A DNA stretch of 64,000 bases from Mycobacterium simiae (lineage in GTDB: Bacteria; Actinomycetota; Actinomycetes; Mycobacteriales; Mycobacteriaceae). How positions within the stretch are numbered: position 1 is the stretch's first letter; each line of letters begins with the position of its first letter. The stretch lies in assembly GCF_010727605.1 (NCBI RefSeq), contig NZ_AP022568.1, positions 1,984,001-2,048,000 on the forward strand, written 5' to 3'. The notes below the pieces were generated by a model, which saw nothing but the letters and a program-made list of their open reading frames with translations, was not told the DNA's origin and did not search any database. Below are positions 8,127-17,927 of this stretch, piece after piece. A program made the translations under genes and the position numbers.

Positions 8127-9325
8127 CTCAGGGCCTGATCGATATCGGCGATCAGGTCGTCGGTGTTCTCCAGACCGACAGAAATGCGCACCACGCCGTC
8201 ACCGAGTCCGATCGCGGCGCGTCCGTCCGGCCCCATCGCCCGGTGCGTCGTCGTAGCCGGATGTGTGACAAGCGATTTCGCGTCGCCGAGGTTGTTCGAG
8301 ATGTCGATCAGCTGCAGCTTGTCCAGCACCTCGAATGCCCGGTCTTTGCCACCGTCCAGTTCGAAGGTCAACACCGTGCCGCCGCCGCGCATCTGCCGCT
8401 TGGCCAGGTCGAACTGCGGATGCGATTCCAGGAACGGGTATTTCACCCAGTTGATGCCGGCCTGGTCTTCCAGGAACTCCGCGATCCGCTGCGCCGACGA
8501 GTTGCTGTAGTCCACCCGAACCGCCAGCGTCTCAAGGCCTTTCAGCAACACCCAGGCGTTGAATGCGCTCATCGCCGGGCCGGTGTGCCGCATCAGCTTT
8601 TGCACCGGGCCGTCGATGTACTCCCGGTCGCCGAGGATGGCGCCACCGAGCACCCGGCCCTGGCCGTCGATGTGCTTGGTGCCGGAATACACCACAACGT
8701 CCACCCCGAGCGGCAAACCTTGCTGCAGCAGCGGGGTGGCAAACACATTGTCCAGCACCACTTTTGCGCCCGCGGCGTGCGCCAGCTCGGTCACCGCGGC
8801 GATATCCACCAGCGATTGCATCGGGTTGGACGGCGTCTCGAAGAACACCGCTTGCGTGGGGACCGACAGCGCCTGCTCCCACTGGGACAGGTCGTCGCCG
8901 TCGACGAAGACGGCCTCCACACCCCAGCGCGGCAGGATCTCGTTGCACACTACGAAACACGACCCGAACAGGCTGCGCGACGCTACCAACCGATCGCCGG
9001 CGCCCAGCAGCGCGCCCAACGAAGTGAACACCGCGGCCATGCCGCTCGCCGTGGCGAAGGCCGCCGGTGCGCCCTCGATCAGCCGCAGCCGCTCCTCGAA
9101 CATCGACACGGTGGGGTTGCCATAGCGCGAGTACACAAAGCGGTCGATATCGCCGGTGAACGCCTGCTCGGCCTCGGCCGCCGACGGGTAGACGTAGCCG
9201 GAGGTCAAGAACATCCCCTCGGCGGTTTCGTCGAACGCCGACCGCAGCAGCCCTCCACGCACCCCGATGGTGGCTTGGCCAACCCCGTCGGGAAGTGCCT
9301 TCGGAATGCGGACCGACTGGCTCAT
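8123..9325 (-). CDS. metZ: O-succinylhomoserine sulfhydrylase
   Basis: A 400-residue PLP enzyme of the Cys/Met-metabolism family that makes homocysteine from O-succinylhomoserine and sulfide. The PLP lysine is in VYSGTKHIDGQGR (about residue 208), the PLP-ring region is at YSRYGNPTVSMFEERL, and FETPSNPMQSLVDI and SVGLENTDDLIADID are family signatures. The ATG overlaps the stop of the rhodanese gene (ATGA), placing it third in a PurT-like/rhodanese/metZ operon. A rhodanese upstream of a sulfhydrylase is consistent with sulfur delivery, but this is inferred. Confidence 0.92.
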   Translation of the reverse strand: MSQSVRIPKALPDGVGQATIGVRGGLLRSAFDETAEGMFLTSGYVYPSAAEAEQAFTGDIDRFVYSRYGNPTVSMFEERLRLIEGAPAAFATASGMAAVFTSLGALLGAGDRLVASRSLFGSCFVVCNEILPRWGVEAVFVDGDDLSQWEQALSVPTQAVFFETPSNPMQSLVDIAAVTELAHAAGAKVVLDNVFATPLLQQGLPLGVDVVVYSGTKHIDGQGRVLGGAILGDREYIDGPVQKLMRHTGPAMSAFNAWVLLKGLETLAVRVDYSNSSAQRIAEFLEDQAGINWVKYPFLESHPQFDLAKRQMRGGGTVLTFELDGGKDRAFEVLDKLQLIDISNNLGDAKSLVTHPATTTHRAMGPDGRAAIGLGDGVVRISVGLENTDDLIADIDQALS

Positions 9326-9729
9326 TGCTGCTTCCACGGCAATCCGACTGCCCGCCAACCAGTTTCACCACGGTGTCCGTGGGCGTCGAGATTGCCCTCG
9401 AAGCCGTCCAGGATGTTGTAGGACGGTTCGATGCCCGCCTCGGTCGCGGTCTCGGCCGCACCGATCGAGCGGTTGCCCGAGCGACAGAGGAACACCACCG
9501 GGCCCGACTCCGCCGGCAGCTTGTCCTTCAGTTCGGCCAGGAAGTTGTCGTTGTGCCCGGTCGAGGTGTTCCACTCGATGAAGACCGTGTCGCGGCCCAA
9601 ACTAGACAAATCCGGCACTCCGACGAAGCGCCATTCGGCCTCGGTGCGCACGTCGACCAGGACCGCCTGAGGGTTGTCGCTGAGCAACTTCCACGCCTCG
9701 AGCGGAGTGATGTCTCCCGCGTAGCTCAT
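9322..9729 (-). CDS. Single-domain rhodanese-like sulfurtransferase
   Basis: A 135-residue single rhodanese domain. The CH2A-like AVLVDVRTEAEWRFVGVPDL is followed by the active-site loop VFLCRSGNRSIGAA (cysteine about residue 86) and the terminal GFEGNLDAHGHRGETGWRAVGLPW, typical of single-domain bacterial thiosulfate:cyanide or persulfide transferases. It sits between the PurT-like gene and metZ with a start/stop overlap into metZ, so a role supplying or trafficking sulfane sulfur for homocysteine synthesis is plausible. M. tuberculosis has the same order, from memory. Confidence 0.85.
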   Translation of the reverse strand: MSYAGDITPLEAWKLLSDNPQAVLVDVRTEAEWRFVGVPDLSSLGRDTVFIEWNTSTGHNDNFLAELKDKLPAESGPVVFLCRSGNRSIGAAETATEAGIEPSYNILDGFEGNLDAHGHRGETGWRAVGLPWKQQ

Positions 9730-9739
9730 CCGATTGAGT

Positions 9740-10849
9740 CTAGTGGCGGCCCTCGGAGACCGCTGTGGCCGCATCGCGAGCGCGGTCTCGTGCGGCCGCC
9801 ACGTCCGGTGCGGTGGCCAGCGCCACCCCCCGTCGCGGTTCCGGCGCGCGATCGAATACGCGCAGGTCGCTTTCCGGGATCGCCAGCGCGGCGTTCAGCG
9901 CGGCGGTGTCCGCCGGACGGATCGAGCGGGCGGCGGCCGGTGAGATCATCAGCGCGTCCACCGGCAGCCCCAGGATCGCGCGGGCCTGCTGTTCGATCGC
10001 CGAAATCCGCTGACTGCGCAGGGTTACCCAGGCACTCTGCGGCAGCACCGCGCTGATGTCGGCAAAGTACACCTCGTCGCCGTGAATCATCAGCTCGACG
10101 GCGAAGACGCCGCGGCCACCCAGCGCCTTGACGATGCGTGCCGCGATCGACTTGGCCGCATCGAGCGCGGCGGGGCTCATCTTTTGCGGCTGCCAGGACT
10201 CCAGCACATCGGGCTCGACGCGGCGATGCCCGATAGGTGAACAGAACTCGGTCACCGGCCCACCGGGGCCCGCGGTGCGGATTGTGAGCAGCGTGACGCA
10301 AACCTCGACCTCGACCACGGTTTCGGCCAGCACGCGCGGCGTCTCGTCTTGCCCGACCACGCGGTGCCACGCGGCGTCGATCTCGTCGGGACGGGACACG
10401 ACGAATCGCTCGCCGGCCCCGCTCACGGACTCCACCAGCATGGGGTATCCGCCGTGCGCGGCGACCGCACGCAGCTCGTCGACCGATCCGACGAACCAGA
10501 ACGGCGCGGTCGGTAGGCCCAACTGATCGGCGGCCAACCGCCGCAACGCCTCACGGTCGTTTGTCAGCCGCACGGTGCGGGCGTTGGGTACCAGCTCGAC
10601 GGCGCCCTGGCCCGCGCGGCCTTCGAGGGCCTCCAGGGTCGCCGGCGAGACGGCAGGGGTGGCGGTCACCACGAAATCCGGGCGCAACCGGTCGATCAGG
10701 TCGGTCGCGGCGTCGGGATGTTCATCCACCTGCGCGCCGAGGCGCCGCAGGGCGATCGCGAGTTCCCGGCTGAGTTCGTCGGAACCCAGCAGCAGCACGC
10801 GGGGCGTGCCGGTGGGCGCGCGGGGTCCTTCGGTTACGCCGTCAGTCAC
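9740..10849 (-). CDS. purT: PurT-like ATP-grasp protein with altered active site
   Basis: A 369-residue homologue of PurT, the formate-dependent GAR transformylase of purine synthesis. Conserved parts include LLLGSDELSRELAIALRRLG, FCSPIGHRRVEPDVLESWQPQKMSP, VFAVELMIHGDEVYFADIS and RRGVALATAPDV. Key sites are changed relative to E. coli PurT: the ATP lysine of IVKPVMSSSGKGQ is E140 (MLVESVSGAGE), PEIEAI near the GAR site reads TATPAV, and EVSPRPHDTGMVTL reads DISAVLPQSAWVTL. It may be a non-canonical or inactive PurT; the symbol marks homology only. It starts the rhodanese/metZ operon, 10 bp before the rhodanese. Confidence 0.75.
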   Translation of the reverse strand: MTDGVTEGPRAPTGTPRVLLLGSDELSRELAIALRRLGAQVDEHPDAATDLIDRLRPDFVVTATPAVSPATLEALEGRAGQGAVELVPNARTVRLTNDREALRRLAADQLGLPTAPFWFVGSVDELRAVAAHGGYPMLVESVSGAGERFVVSRPDEIDAAWHRVVGQDETPRVLAETVVEVEVCVTLLTIRTAGPGGPVTEFCSPIGHRRVEPDVLESWQPQKMSPAALDAAKSIAARIVKALGGRGVFAVELMIHGDEVYFADISAVLPQSAWVTLRSQRISAIEQQARAILGLPVDALMISPAAARSIRPADTAALNAALAIPESDLRVFDRAPEPRRGVALATAPDVAAARDRARDAATAVSEGRH

Positions 10850-10874
10850 CAGCTAAGGATATGTGGCGTGCGGG

Positions 10875-12880
<2,006 letters not shown>

Positions 12881-12901
12881 TCAGCCGCTCGTGAGGAGCT
12901 C

Positions 12902-13564
12902 ATGAATATCGCCGCCGACACGTCCAGCGTGGCGGTGCTGCGGTTCGGCGAGCGACGGTTGCCCGGTTCGCTGCGGGGGCTGCCGATCCATCAGGCCGAT
13001 TCGGCGGCCGACACCGCCACCATCGACGCCGCGGTCGGGCCGTATCGACGGCTGGTCGTGGTGGGTGCCGACGCCGACCTGGCTGCCGTGCTGAGTCGGC
13101 TGCTGCGGGCCGAACGCCTCGACGTCGAGGTCGCCTACGTGCCATCGCGCCGCACCCGGGCGATACGGATCTACCGTGCGGCGGCGGGTCGGCGCGCGGC
13201 GCGCCGCGCCCGGCGCGGCACGGCCCAGCGGGTCACGCTGGTGCGCGACGAGACCGGCGCCGTGATCGTGGGCCGGGCCGGCTGGCGGCCACCGGCCGAC
13301 GGGCAACGCCTGCGTGGCGAAGCCGTCGTCGACGACACGGTTCTGTTCGACGGCGACGTCACCGGTGCGGACGTCGAGCCGACGCTGGCCATGCCGGGCC
13401 TGCGGGCGTCGCTTCGCCGGCCCTGGCGGCGGTGGATCACCGGACGCGCCGTCCAGCTGGGCAGCACCGGCGTCGCGGTGATCCGGGACGGGGTCGCCGC
13501 GCCCCGTCCCGCGCGCCGCTCGACGTTCTACCGTCACGTCGAAGGCTGGCTGCTGGTCCGGTAG
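12902..13564 (+). CDS. Conserved mycobacterial protein (Rv0358-like)
   Basis: A 220-residue protein without a domain I recognise. It is soluble-looking, with arginine-rich stretches (RRAARRARRGTAQRVTLVRDETG) and a C-terminal ITGRAVQLGSTGVAVIRDGV segment that resembles a lipid- or nucleotide-kinase remnant only vaguely. ATG 12902, with GGAG just before it, is the start matching the MNIAADTSSVAVL opening. It is divergent from purA and followed after 9 bp by the membrane protease-like gene; the pair is conserved in order next to purA in mycobacteria. Confidence 0.65.
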   Translation: MNIAADTSSVAVLRFGERRLPGSLRGLPIHQADSAADTATIDAAVGPYRRLVVVGADADLAAVLSRLLRAERLDVEVAYVPSRRTRAIRIYRAAAGRRAARRARRGTAQRVTLVRDETGAVIVGRAGWRPPADGQRLRGEAVVDDTVLFDGDVTGADVEPTLAMPGLRASLRRPWRRWITGRAVQLGSTGVAVIRDGVAAPRPARRSTFYRHVEGWLLVR

Positions 13565-13573
13565 TTTCGACCG

Positions 13574-14350
13574 GTGGACTCACACGGGCGCGCGTCGGTG
13601 CGACCCAGCCCCATCTTCTTGGCGCTGATCGCGCTGACGGCTGTCGGCGGGGTGTTGGCCTGGCTGGCCGGGACGTCTGTGCGCCCGATGGCCTACGCCG
13701 GGGTGTTCATCTTCGTGATCGCCGGCTGGCTGGTCTCGCTGTGCCTGCACGAATTCGGCCATGCGGTGACGGCCTGGCGCTTCGGCGATCACGATGAGGC
13801 GGTTCGCGGCTATCTGACCTTGGATCCGCGGCGGTATGCCCATCCCGGTCTGTCGCTGCTGCTGCCGATGGTGTTCATCGCGCTGGGCGGGATCGGCCTG
13901 CCCGGCGCCGCGGTGTACGTGCGCACGTGGTTCATGACGCCGACGCGCCGCACGCTGGTCAGCCTGGCCGGCCCGGCGGCCAACCTGGTGTTGGCGGTGC
14001 TGTTGCTGACGCTGACCCGGCTGTTCTTCGACCCGGACCACTGGGTGCTGTGGGCCGGGGCGGCATTCCTTGGCTTCCTGCAAATCATGGCGGTGGTGCT
14101 GAACCTGTTACCCATCCCGGGGCTGGACGGCTACGACGCCCTGGAACCGCATCTGAGCCCCGACACCCAGCGCGCCGTCGCACCCGCCAAACAGTACGGC
14201 GTGTTCATCCTGCTGTTCCTGCTGCTGGCTCCGGTGATCAACCAGTGGCTGTTCGGGATCGTGGGTTGGTTCTTCGACTTGTCCGGGATACCGCATCTGC
14301 TCGCCAACGCCGGAAACTCGCTGACCCGCTTCTGGAGTCGCTGGTTCTGA
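13574..14350 (+). CDS. M50-type (site-2 protease-like) membrane metallopeptidase
   Basis: A 258-residue integral membrane protein with about six hydrophobic segments. The zinc-site HExxH motif is in LVSLCLHEFGHAVTAW (H59, E60, H63), inside a membrane helix, and the second conserved motif NLLPIPGLDGYDAL (about residues 177-190) supplies the NxxPxxxLDG sequence of site-2 proteases. It lacks a PDZ domain, so it is a minimal S2P-fold protease. The substrate is unknown; candidates would be anti-sigma factors or membrane remnants. GTG start; likely co-transcribed with the preceding gene. Confidence 0.82.
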   Translation: MDSHGRASVRPSPIFLALIALTAVGGVLAWLAGTSVRPMAYAGVFIFVIAGWLVSLCLHEFGHAVTAWRFGDHDEAVRGYLTLDPRRYAHPGLSLLLPMVFIALGGIGLPGAAVYVRTWFMTPTRRTLVSLAGPAANLVLAVLLLTLTRLFFDPDHWVLWAGAAFLGFLQIMAVVLNLLPIPGLDGYDALEPHLSPDTQRAVAPAKQYGVFILLFLLLAPVINQWLFGIVGWFFDLSGIPHLLANAGNSLTRFWSRWF

Positions 14351-14352
14351 CC

Positions 14353-14390
14353 TTGCAATATATGCATTGCCACGCATATATTGGTCGGCA
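14353..14390 (+). promoter_or_regulatory. Promoter with palindromic operator before the CDF exporter
   Basis: TTGCAA (14353-14358) and TATATT (14377-14382) are 18 bp apart, and the ATG at 14390 is 7 bp after the -10, so the mRNA is probably leaderless. A perfect 9-bp inverted repeat, AATATATGC / GCATATATT (14357-14365 and 14374-14382, 8-bp gap), fills the space between the two hexamers. AT-rich palindromes in this position are typical of metal sensors of the ArsR/SmtB or MerR families. The sensor gene is not in this window. Confidence 0.7.
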
Positions 14391-15289
14391 TGGGCGCCGG
14401 ACACAGCCACACCCCCGCCTCGGACGGGGCCGCCGCGTCTCGCATGATCCCCCGCATGATCATGGCCGCCGGGATTTTGGCGACCTTCTTCGCGGTAGAG
14501 CTGACCACCTCCCTGGTGATCAATTCCCTTGCGCTGCTGGCCGATGCGGGGCACATGCTGACCGACGTGGTGGCGGTGTTCATGGGGCTGACCGCCGTAT
14601 TGCTGGCCAACCGCGGCAGCACCTCCCCCAACCGCACCTACGGCTGGCACCGCGCCGAGGTCTTCACCGCGGTGGCCAACGCGGCCTTGCTGGTCGGCGT
14701 GGCGGTGTTCATCCTCATCGAAGCGATCGACCGGCTCGGCACCGGGGAAACGGTGCCGGGCGTCCCGATGATCGTGGTCGCACTCACCGGTGTGGCCGCC
14801 AACGTCGTGGTGGCGATGCTGTTGCGGTCACACTCCGCCGGCAGCCTCGCGGTCAAGGGTGCCTACATGGAGGTCGTCGCCGACATCGTCGGCAGCCTCG
14901 GCGTGCTGATCGCCGGCATCGTGACAGTCACGACGCATTGGCCGTACGCCGACGTCGTGGTCGCCGTGCTGGTCGCGATCTGGGTGCTGCCCCGCGCGTT
15001 CGCGCTCGCGAGCGCGGCGCTGCGGATTCTGTCCGAGACATCGCCCGCCCACATCGACGTCGAGGAGTTGCGGGCGGCGCTGCGCGCCGTCGACGGTGTC
15101 ACCGAAGTGCACGATTTGCATGTGTGGACGTTGTCGCCGGGCAAGGACATGTGCACCGTGCACTTGACCAGCGCCGCCGATTCCGCCCAGGTGCTCGGCG
15201 CCGCCCGTGAAGTACTGCACGAACGCGGACTCGAGCACGCCACCGTCCAGGTCGAGAACGGCGACAGCCGTTGCTCCGAGGAGTTCTGA
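14390..15289 (+). CDS. Cation diffusion facilitator (CzcD/ZitB-type) metal exporter
   Basis: A 299-residue proton-coupled metal exporter with six membrane helices and a C-terminal cytoplasmic domain. The N-terminus is His-containing (MGAGHSHT). The helix-2 metal site LADAGHMLTD gives H55 and D59. The helix-5 site, usually HxxxD in zinc exporters, reads AYMEVVADIVGS, so E161 replaces the histidine with D165 kept. This may change metal preference. The C-terminal VHDLHVWTLSPGKDMCTVHL matches the CDF dimer domain. ATG 14390 is preferred over a TTG at 14381 because that codon lies inside the -10/operator. Confidence 0.9.
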   Translation: MGAGHSHTPASDGAAASRMIPRMIMAAGILATFFAVELTTSLVINSLALLADAGHMLTDVVAVFMGLTAVLLANRGSTSPNRTYGWHRAEVFTAVANAALLVGVAVFILIEAIDRLGTGETVPGVPMIVVALTGVAANVVVAMLLRSHSAGSLAVKGAYMEVVADIVGSLGVLIAGIVTVTTHWPYADVVVAVLVAIWVLPRAFALASAALRILSETSPAHIDVEELRAALRAVDGVTEVHDLHVWTLSPGKDMCTVHLTSAADSAQVLGAAREVLHERGLEHATVQVENGDSRCSEEF

Positions 15290-15294
15290 GAGCT

Positions 15295-15717
15295 CTAGAG
15301 CCCCAGCTCCTTGCGCGCCGCCGGGTCGCAGTCGTCGAGCAGGTCCAGGCAGCGTCCGTATTCGTCGACCTCGCCGATCGCGTCGGCGGCCCGGGCCAAC
15401 GCCGCCACACAGCGCAGGAAGCCGCGGTTGGGTTCGTGCGAATACGGCACCGGCCCGAAGCCCTTCCAGCCGTTGCGACGCAGCTTGTCCAGGCCACGGT
15501 GGTAACCGGTCCGGGCGTATGCGTACGCGGTGATGGCCCGGTCCTCGGCCAGCGCCTCCTCGGCGAGGGCCGCCCAGGCCACCGACGCCGCCGGATGCGC
15601 CGCGGCGACGATGCCCGGCTTCTCGTTGGCCGCCAGCTCGGCTTCCGCCTCGCTATCGGCCGGCAGCAGGATCGGATCAGGTCCCAGAAGATCACCCATC
15701 GGTGTCATAAGTTCCAT
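15295..15717 (-). CDS. DUF3151 family protein (Rv0360c-like)
   Basis: A 140-residue actinobacterial protein of the DUF3151 family, function unknown. Recognisable stretches are LLGPDPILLPAD, the PHAAASVAWAALAE-like AHPAASVAWAALAEEAL, AYARTGYHRGLDKLRRNGW and the end ECYGRCLDLLDD-like EYGRCLDLLDDCDPAA. The helical, repeat-like layout resembles TPR folds, so a scaffolding role is possible. The start at 15717 is preceded by GGGGGA at a good distance; ATGs at 15708 and 15699 are alternatives. It converges on the CDF gene with 5 bp between stops. Confidence 0.8.
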   Translation of the reverse strand: MELMTPMGDLLGPDPILLPADSEAEAELAANEKPGIVAAAHPAASVAWAALAEEALAEDRAITAYAYARTGYHRGLDKLRRNGWKGFGPVPYSHEPNRGFLRCVAALARAADAIGEVDEYGRCLDLLDDCDPAARKELGL

Positions 15718-15753
15718 TCTGCCGTCCCCCCGCGGGTCGCTAAGCTCCAACTC

Positions 15754-16584
15754 ATGCCTAACCCACCGGAGCCCAACCGCGGCACCACCCCGCCAGGTGA
15801 GGACCCGGGCACAGAACAGGCCGAAGAGGACGCCACCGAGGCCTACCCGCTCGTTCCGCCCGACCCTGAGACCGAGACCGTGGTGATCGACAAACCCGAT
15901 CCCACCGGCGACCCCGAGACCGATGCGGACCGGCAACAGGGCGAACGCCGGTTTACCGCGCCCGGCTTCGATGCGAAAGAAACCGCGATTATCGCCACCA
16001 CTCCCGAGCCGGCGACCGAAGTGTTCAACACCGCACCCGGGCCGGCCGGCCCGGCGGGACAACCCCCACTTCCTCCGAAACCTGCTGTGCCACAAGCTAT
16101 TCCAGGCCGTGACGGGAACAAGCCGCGTCCCGCGTCGCGGAACTTCAACTGGGGCTGGGTACTGGCGATCACCGTGATTGTGTTGGCGCTGGCGGCCATC
16201 GCAATCCTGGGCACCGTGCTGCTGACCCGCGGCAAGCACTCCCACGTCTCACAGGAAGACCTGGTGCGTCAGGCCATCCACAACTTCGACATCGCCGTGC
16301 AACGCGGGGACCTGACTCAGTTACGCAGCATCACCTGCGGCACTACCCGCGACGGGTACGTCGACTACGACGAACGTTCCTGGGACGAGACGTACCAACG
16401 GGTTTCGGCGGCCAAGCAATACCCGGTAATCGCCAGCGTCGACCAGATCGTGGTCAACGGCCAGCACGCCGAGGCCAACGTCACCACGTTCATGGCCTAC
16501 GATCCGCAACTGCGGTCGACGCGAAGCCTCGACCTGCAGTACCGCGACGATCAGTGGAAGGTCTGCCAGTCCCCCAGCGGCTAG
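15754..16584 (+). CDS. Single-pass membrane protein with proline-rich cytoplasmic part (Rv0361-like)
   Basis: A 276-residue protein. Residues 1-130 are acidic and proline-rich (many E/D/P/T; predicted disordered and cytoplasmic), a single membrane helix follows (WVLAITVIVLALAAIAILGTVLL, about 135-157), and the outside domain contains the cysteine pair of ITCGTT...VCQSPSG with a DUF4878/lumazine-like alpha-beta pattern (NFDIAVQRGDLTQLRS). This layout is common for mycobacterial Rv0361-type membrane proteins; no function is known. Divergent from the DUF3151 gene with 36 bp between. Confidence 0.75.
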   Translation: MPNPPEPNRGTTPPGEDPGTEQAEEDATEAYPLVPPDPETETVVIDKPDPTGDPETDADRQQGERRFTAPGFDAKETAIIATTPEPATEVFNTAPGPAGPAGQPPLPPKPAVPQAIPGRDGNKPRPASRNFNWGWVLAITVIVLALAAIAILGTVLLTRGKHSHVSQEDLVRQAIHNFDIAVQRGDLTQLRSITCGTTRDGYVDYDERSWDETYQRVSAAKQYPVIASVDQIVVNGQHAEANVTTFMAYDPQLRSTRSLDLQYRDDQWKVCQSPSG

Positions 16585-16596
16585 GCGCTCCCTTTT

Positions 16597-16744
16597 CTTC
16601 TGCCGAGCGCCCGGCCAGCCGAACGAGATGCCCCGGCCCCGCCGAGCGTTCGGCCCCGCCGAGCGTGAAGGTATCTTCACGCTGGGCGCCGAGAGTGAAG
16701 CTAACTTCACGCTCGAACGGCCAGCCGGGCGCCCGCGGCAGAAG
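16597..16744. repeat. 148-bp imperfect inverted repeat with two internal hairpins
   Basis: The ends are inverted copies: CTTCTGCCG (16597-16605) matches CGGCAGAAG (16736-16744), extending with mismatches through the CGCCCGGC arms. Inside are two tandem stem-loops: AGCGTGAAG-GTAT-CTTCACGCT (16662-16683) and GTGAAG-CTAA-CTTCAC (16695-16710). The element lies between the convergent Rv0361-like gene and fba and can act as a bidirectional terminator; its nested symmetry also fits a small mobile repeat. Confidence 0.65.
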
Positions 16745-16769
16745 GCGCAGCAGAGGGCGACGCAGAAGG

Positions 16770-17804
16770 CTAGGTGCCGAGCGACTTTCCTGCGCAGTGC
16801 AGGTCGTTGCACGCCTCGATCACGCGCTCGGTCATCGACGCCTCGGCCTTCTTGAGGTAGCTGCGCGGGTCGTAGACCTTCTTGTTGCCCACCTCACCGT
16901 CGACCTTGAGCACGCCGTCGTAGTTGGTGAACATGTGGGCGGCGATCGGGCGGGTGAACGCGTACTGGGTATCGGTGTCGACGTTCATCTTCACCACGCC
17001 GTAGCGCAACGCCTCCTCGATCTCCGACTTCAGCGAACCCGACCCGCCATGGAAGACGAAGTCGAACGGCTTCGACCCGTCGGGCAGACCCAGTTTGGCC
17101 GACGCCACCTTCTGGCCCTCATCCAGGATGTCGGGCCGCAACTTGACGTTGCCGGGCTTGTACACGCCGTGCACATTGCCGAAGGTCGCGGCCAGCAGGT
17201 ACTTGCCATGCTCACCGGCGCCGAGGGCCTCGATCGTCTGCTCGAAGTCCTCGGGAGTGGTGTAGAGCTTGTCGTTGATCTCGTTGGCGACGCCGTCCTC
17301 CTCGCCGCCGACCACGCCGATCTCGATCTCCAGGATGATCTTGGCCGCGGCCGCCGCCTTGAGCAGCTCCTTGGCGATGACGAGGTTCTCATCGAGCGGC
17401 ACCGCCGAGCCGTCCCACATGTGCGACTGGAACAGTGGGTCCTTGCCCGCCGCGACGCGCTGAGCCGAGATTTCCAGCAGCGGGCGGACGTAGGTGTCCA
17501 GTTTGTCCTTCGGACAGTGGTCGGTGTGCAGCGCGACATTGATTGGGTACTTGGCCGCGATGCTGCGGGTGAACTTGGCCAACGCGACGGCGCCGGTCAC
17601 CATGTCCTTGATGCCCAGGCCGGAAGCAAACTCCGCGCCGCCGGTGGAGAACTGAATGATGCCGTCGCTGCCGGCGTCGGCGAAGCCCTTGATCGCGGCG
17701 TTGACGGTCTCCGACGAGGTGCAGTTGATCGCCGGGAACGCGTAGGCGTTCTGCTTGGCGCGTGCCAGCATCTCGGCGTAGACCTCGGGGGTTGCGATGG
17801 GCAT
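16770..17804 (-). CDS. fba: Class II fructose-bisphosphate aldolase
   Basis: A 344-residue zinc-dependent aldolase of glycolysis and gluconeogenesis, the usual mycobacterial length. The start MPIATPEVYAEML, the ALHTDHCPKDKLDTYVRPLL region (about residues 93-112, with the catalytic aspartate and a zinc histidine), ATFGNVHGVYKPGNVKL (second zinc histidine and glycine-rich loop), FDFVFHGGSGS (third zinc histidine) and VVKMNVDTDTQ (substrate phosphate) are all intact. AGGAGG lies before the ATG. It is the only gene on its strand here, bounded by the inverted repeat at its 3' end. Confidence 0.96.
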   Translation of the reverse strand: MPIATPEVYAEMLARAKQNAYAFPAINCTSSETVNAAIKGFADAGSDGIIQFSTGGAEFASGLGIKDMVTGAVALAKFTRSIAAKYPINVALHTDHCPKDKLDTYVRPLLEISAQRVAAGKDPLFQSHMWDGSAVPLDENLVIAKELLKAAAAAKIILEIEIGVVGGEEDGVANEINDKLYTTPEDFEQTIEALGAGEHGKYLLAATFGNVHGVYKPGNVKLRPDILDEGQKVASAKLGLPDGSKPFDFVFHGGSGSLKSEIEEALRYGVVKMNVDTDTQYAFTRPIAAHMFTNYDGVLKVDGEVGNKKVYDPRSYLKKAEASMTERVIEACNDLHCAGKSLGT

Positions 17805-17894
17805 GACGTTCCTCCTGAAGACTGAGTCGGCTTAGTATCGCAACTCGGCGTGCGCGGCGGGCAGCCCCCCGTATCCCCGGTATGTTGGGTCGTC

Positions 17895-17927
17895 ATGAGC
17901 ACCGCCGTGACGGCTGAGTGGTTGTAA
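17895..17927 (+). CDS. Ten-codon upstream ORF coupled to the DedA gene
   Basis: ATG at 17895 opens MSTAVTAEWL and stops at TAA 17925-17927; the final A is the first base of the DedA ATG (TAATG). The arrangement would couple translation of the membrane protein to the short ORF. It could equally be the remnant of a longer N-terminus cut off by a small indel. No protein function is implied. Confidence 0.35.
   Translation: MSTAVTAEWL

Noticed and set aside
7535..9421. A 628-codon frame running across the 3' end of ndhA and opposite metZ
   Set aside because: It crosses two real genes in other frames and has the composition of a shadow; no start signal or domain.
14381..14389. TTG at 14381 as the start of the CDF gene
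   Set aside because: It lies within the -10 hexamer and the inverted repeat; ATG 14390 fits the predicted transcription start and the usual N-terminus.
15271..15753. Upstream extension of the Rv0361-like frame over the DUF3151 gene
   Set aside because: The frame is open but overlaps a well-supported gene on the other strand and has no similarity; ATG 15754 gives the expected acidic Pro-rich start.
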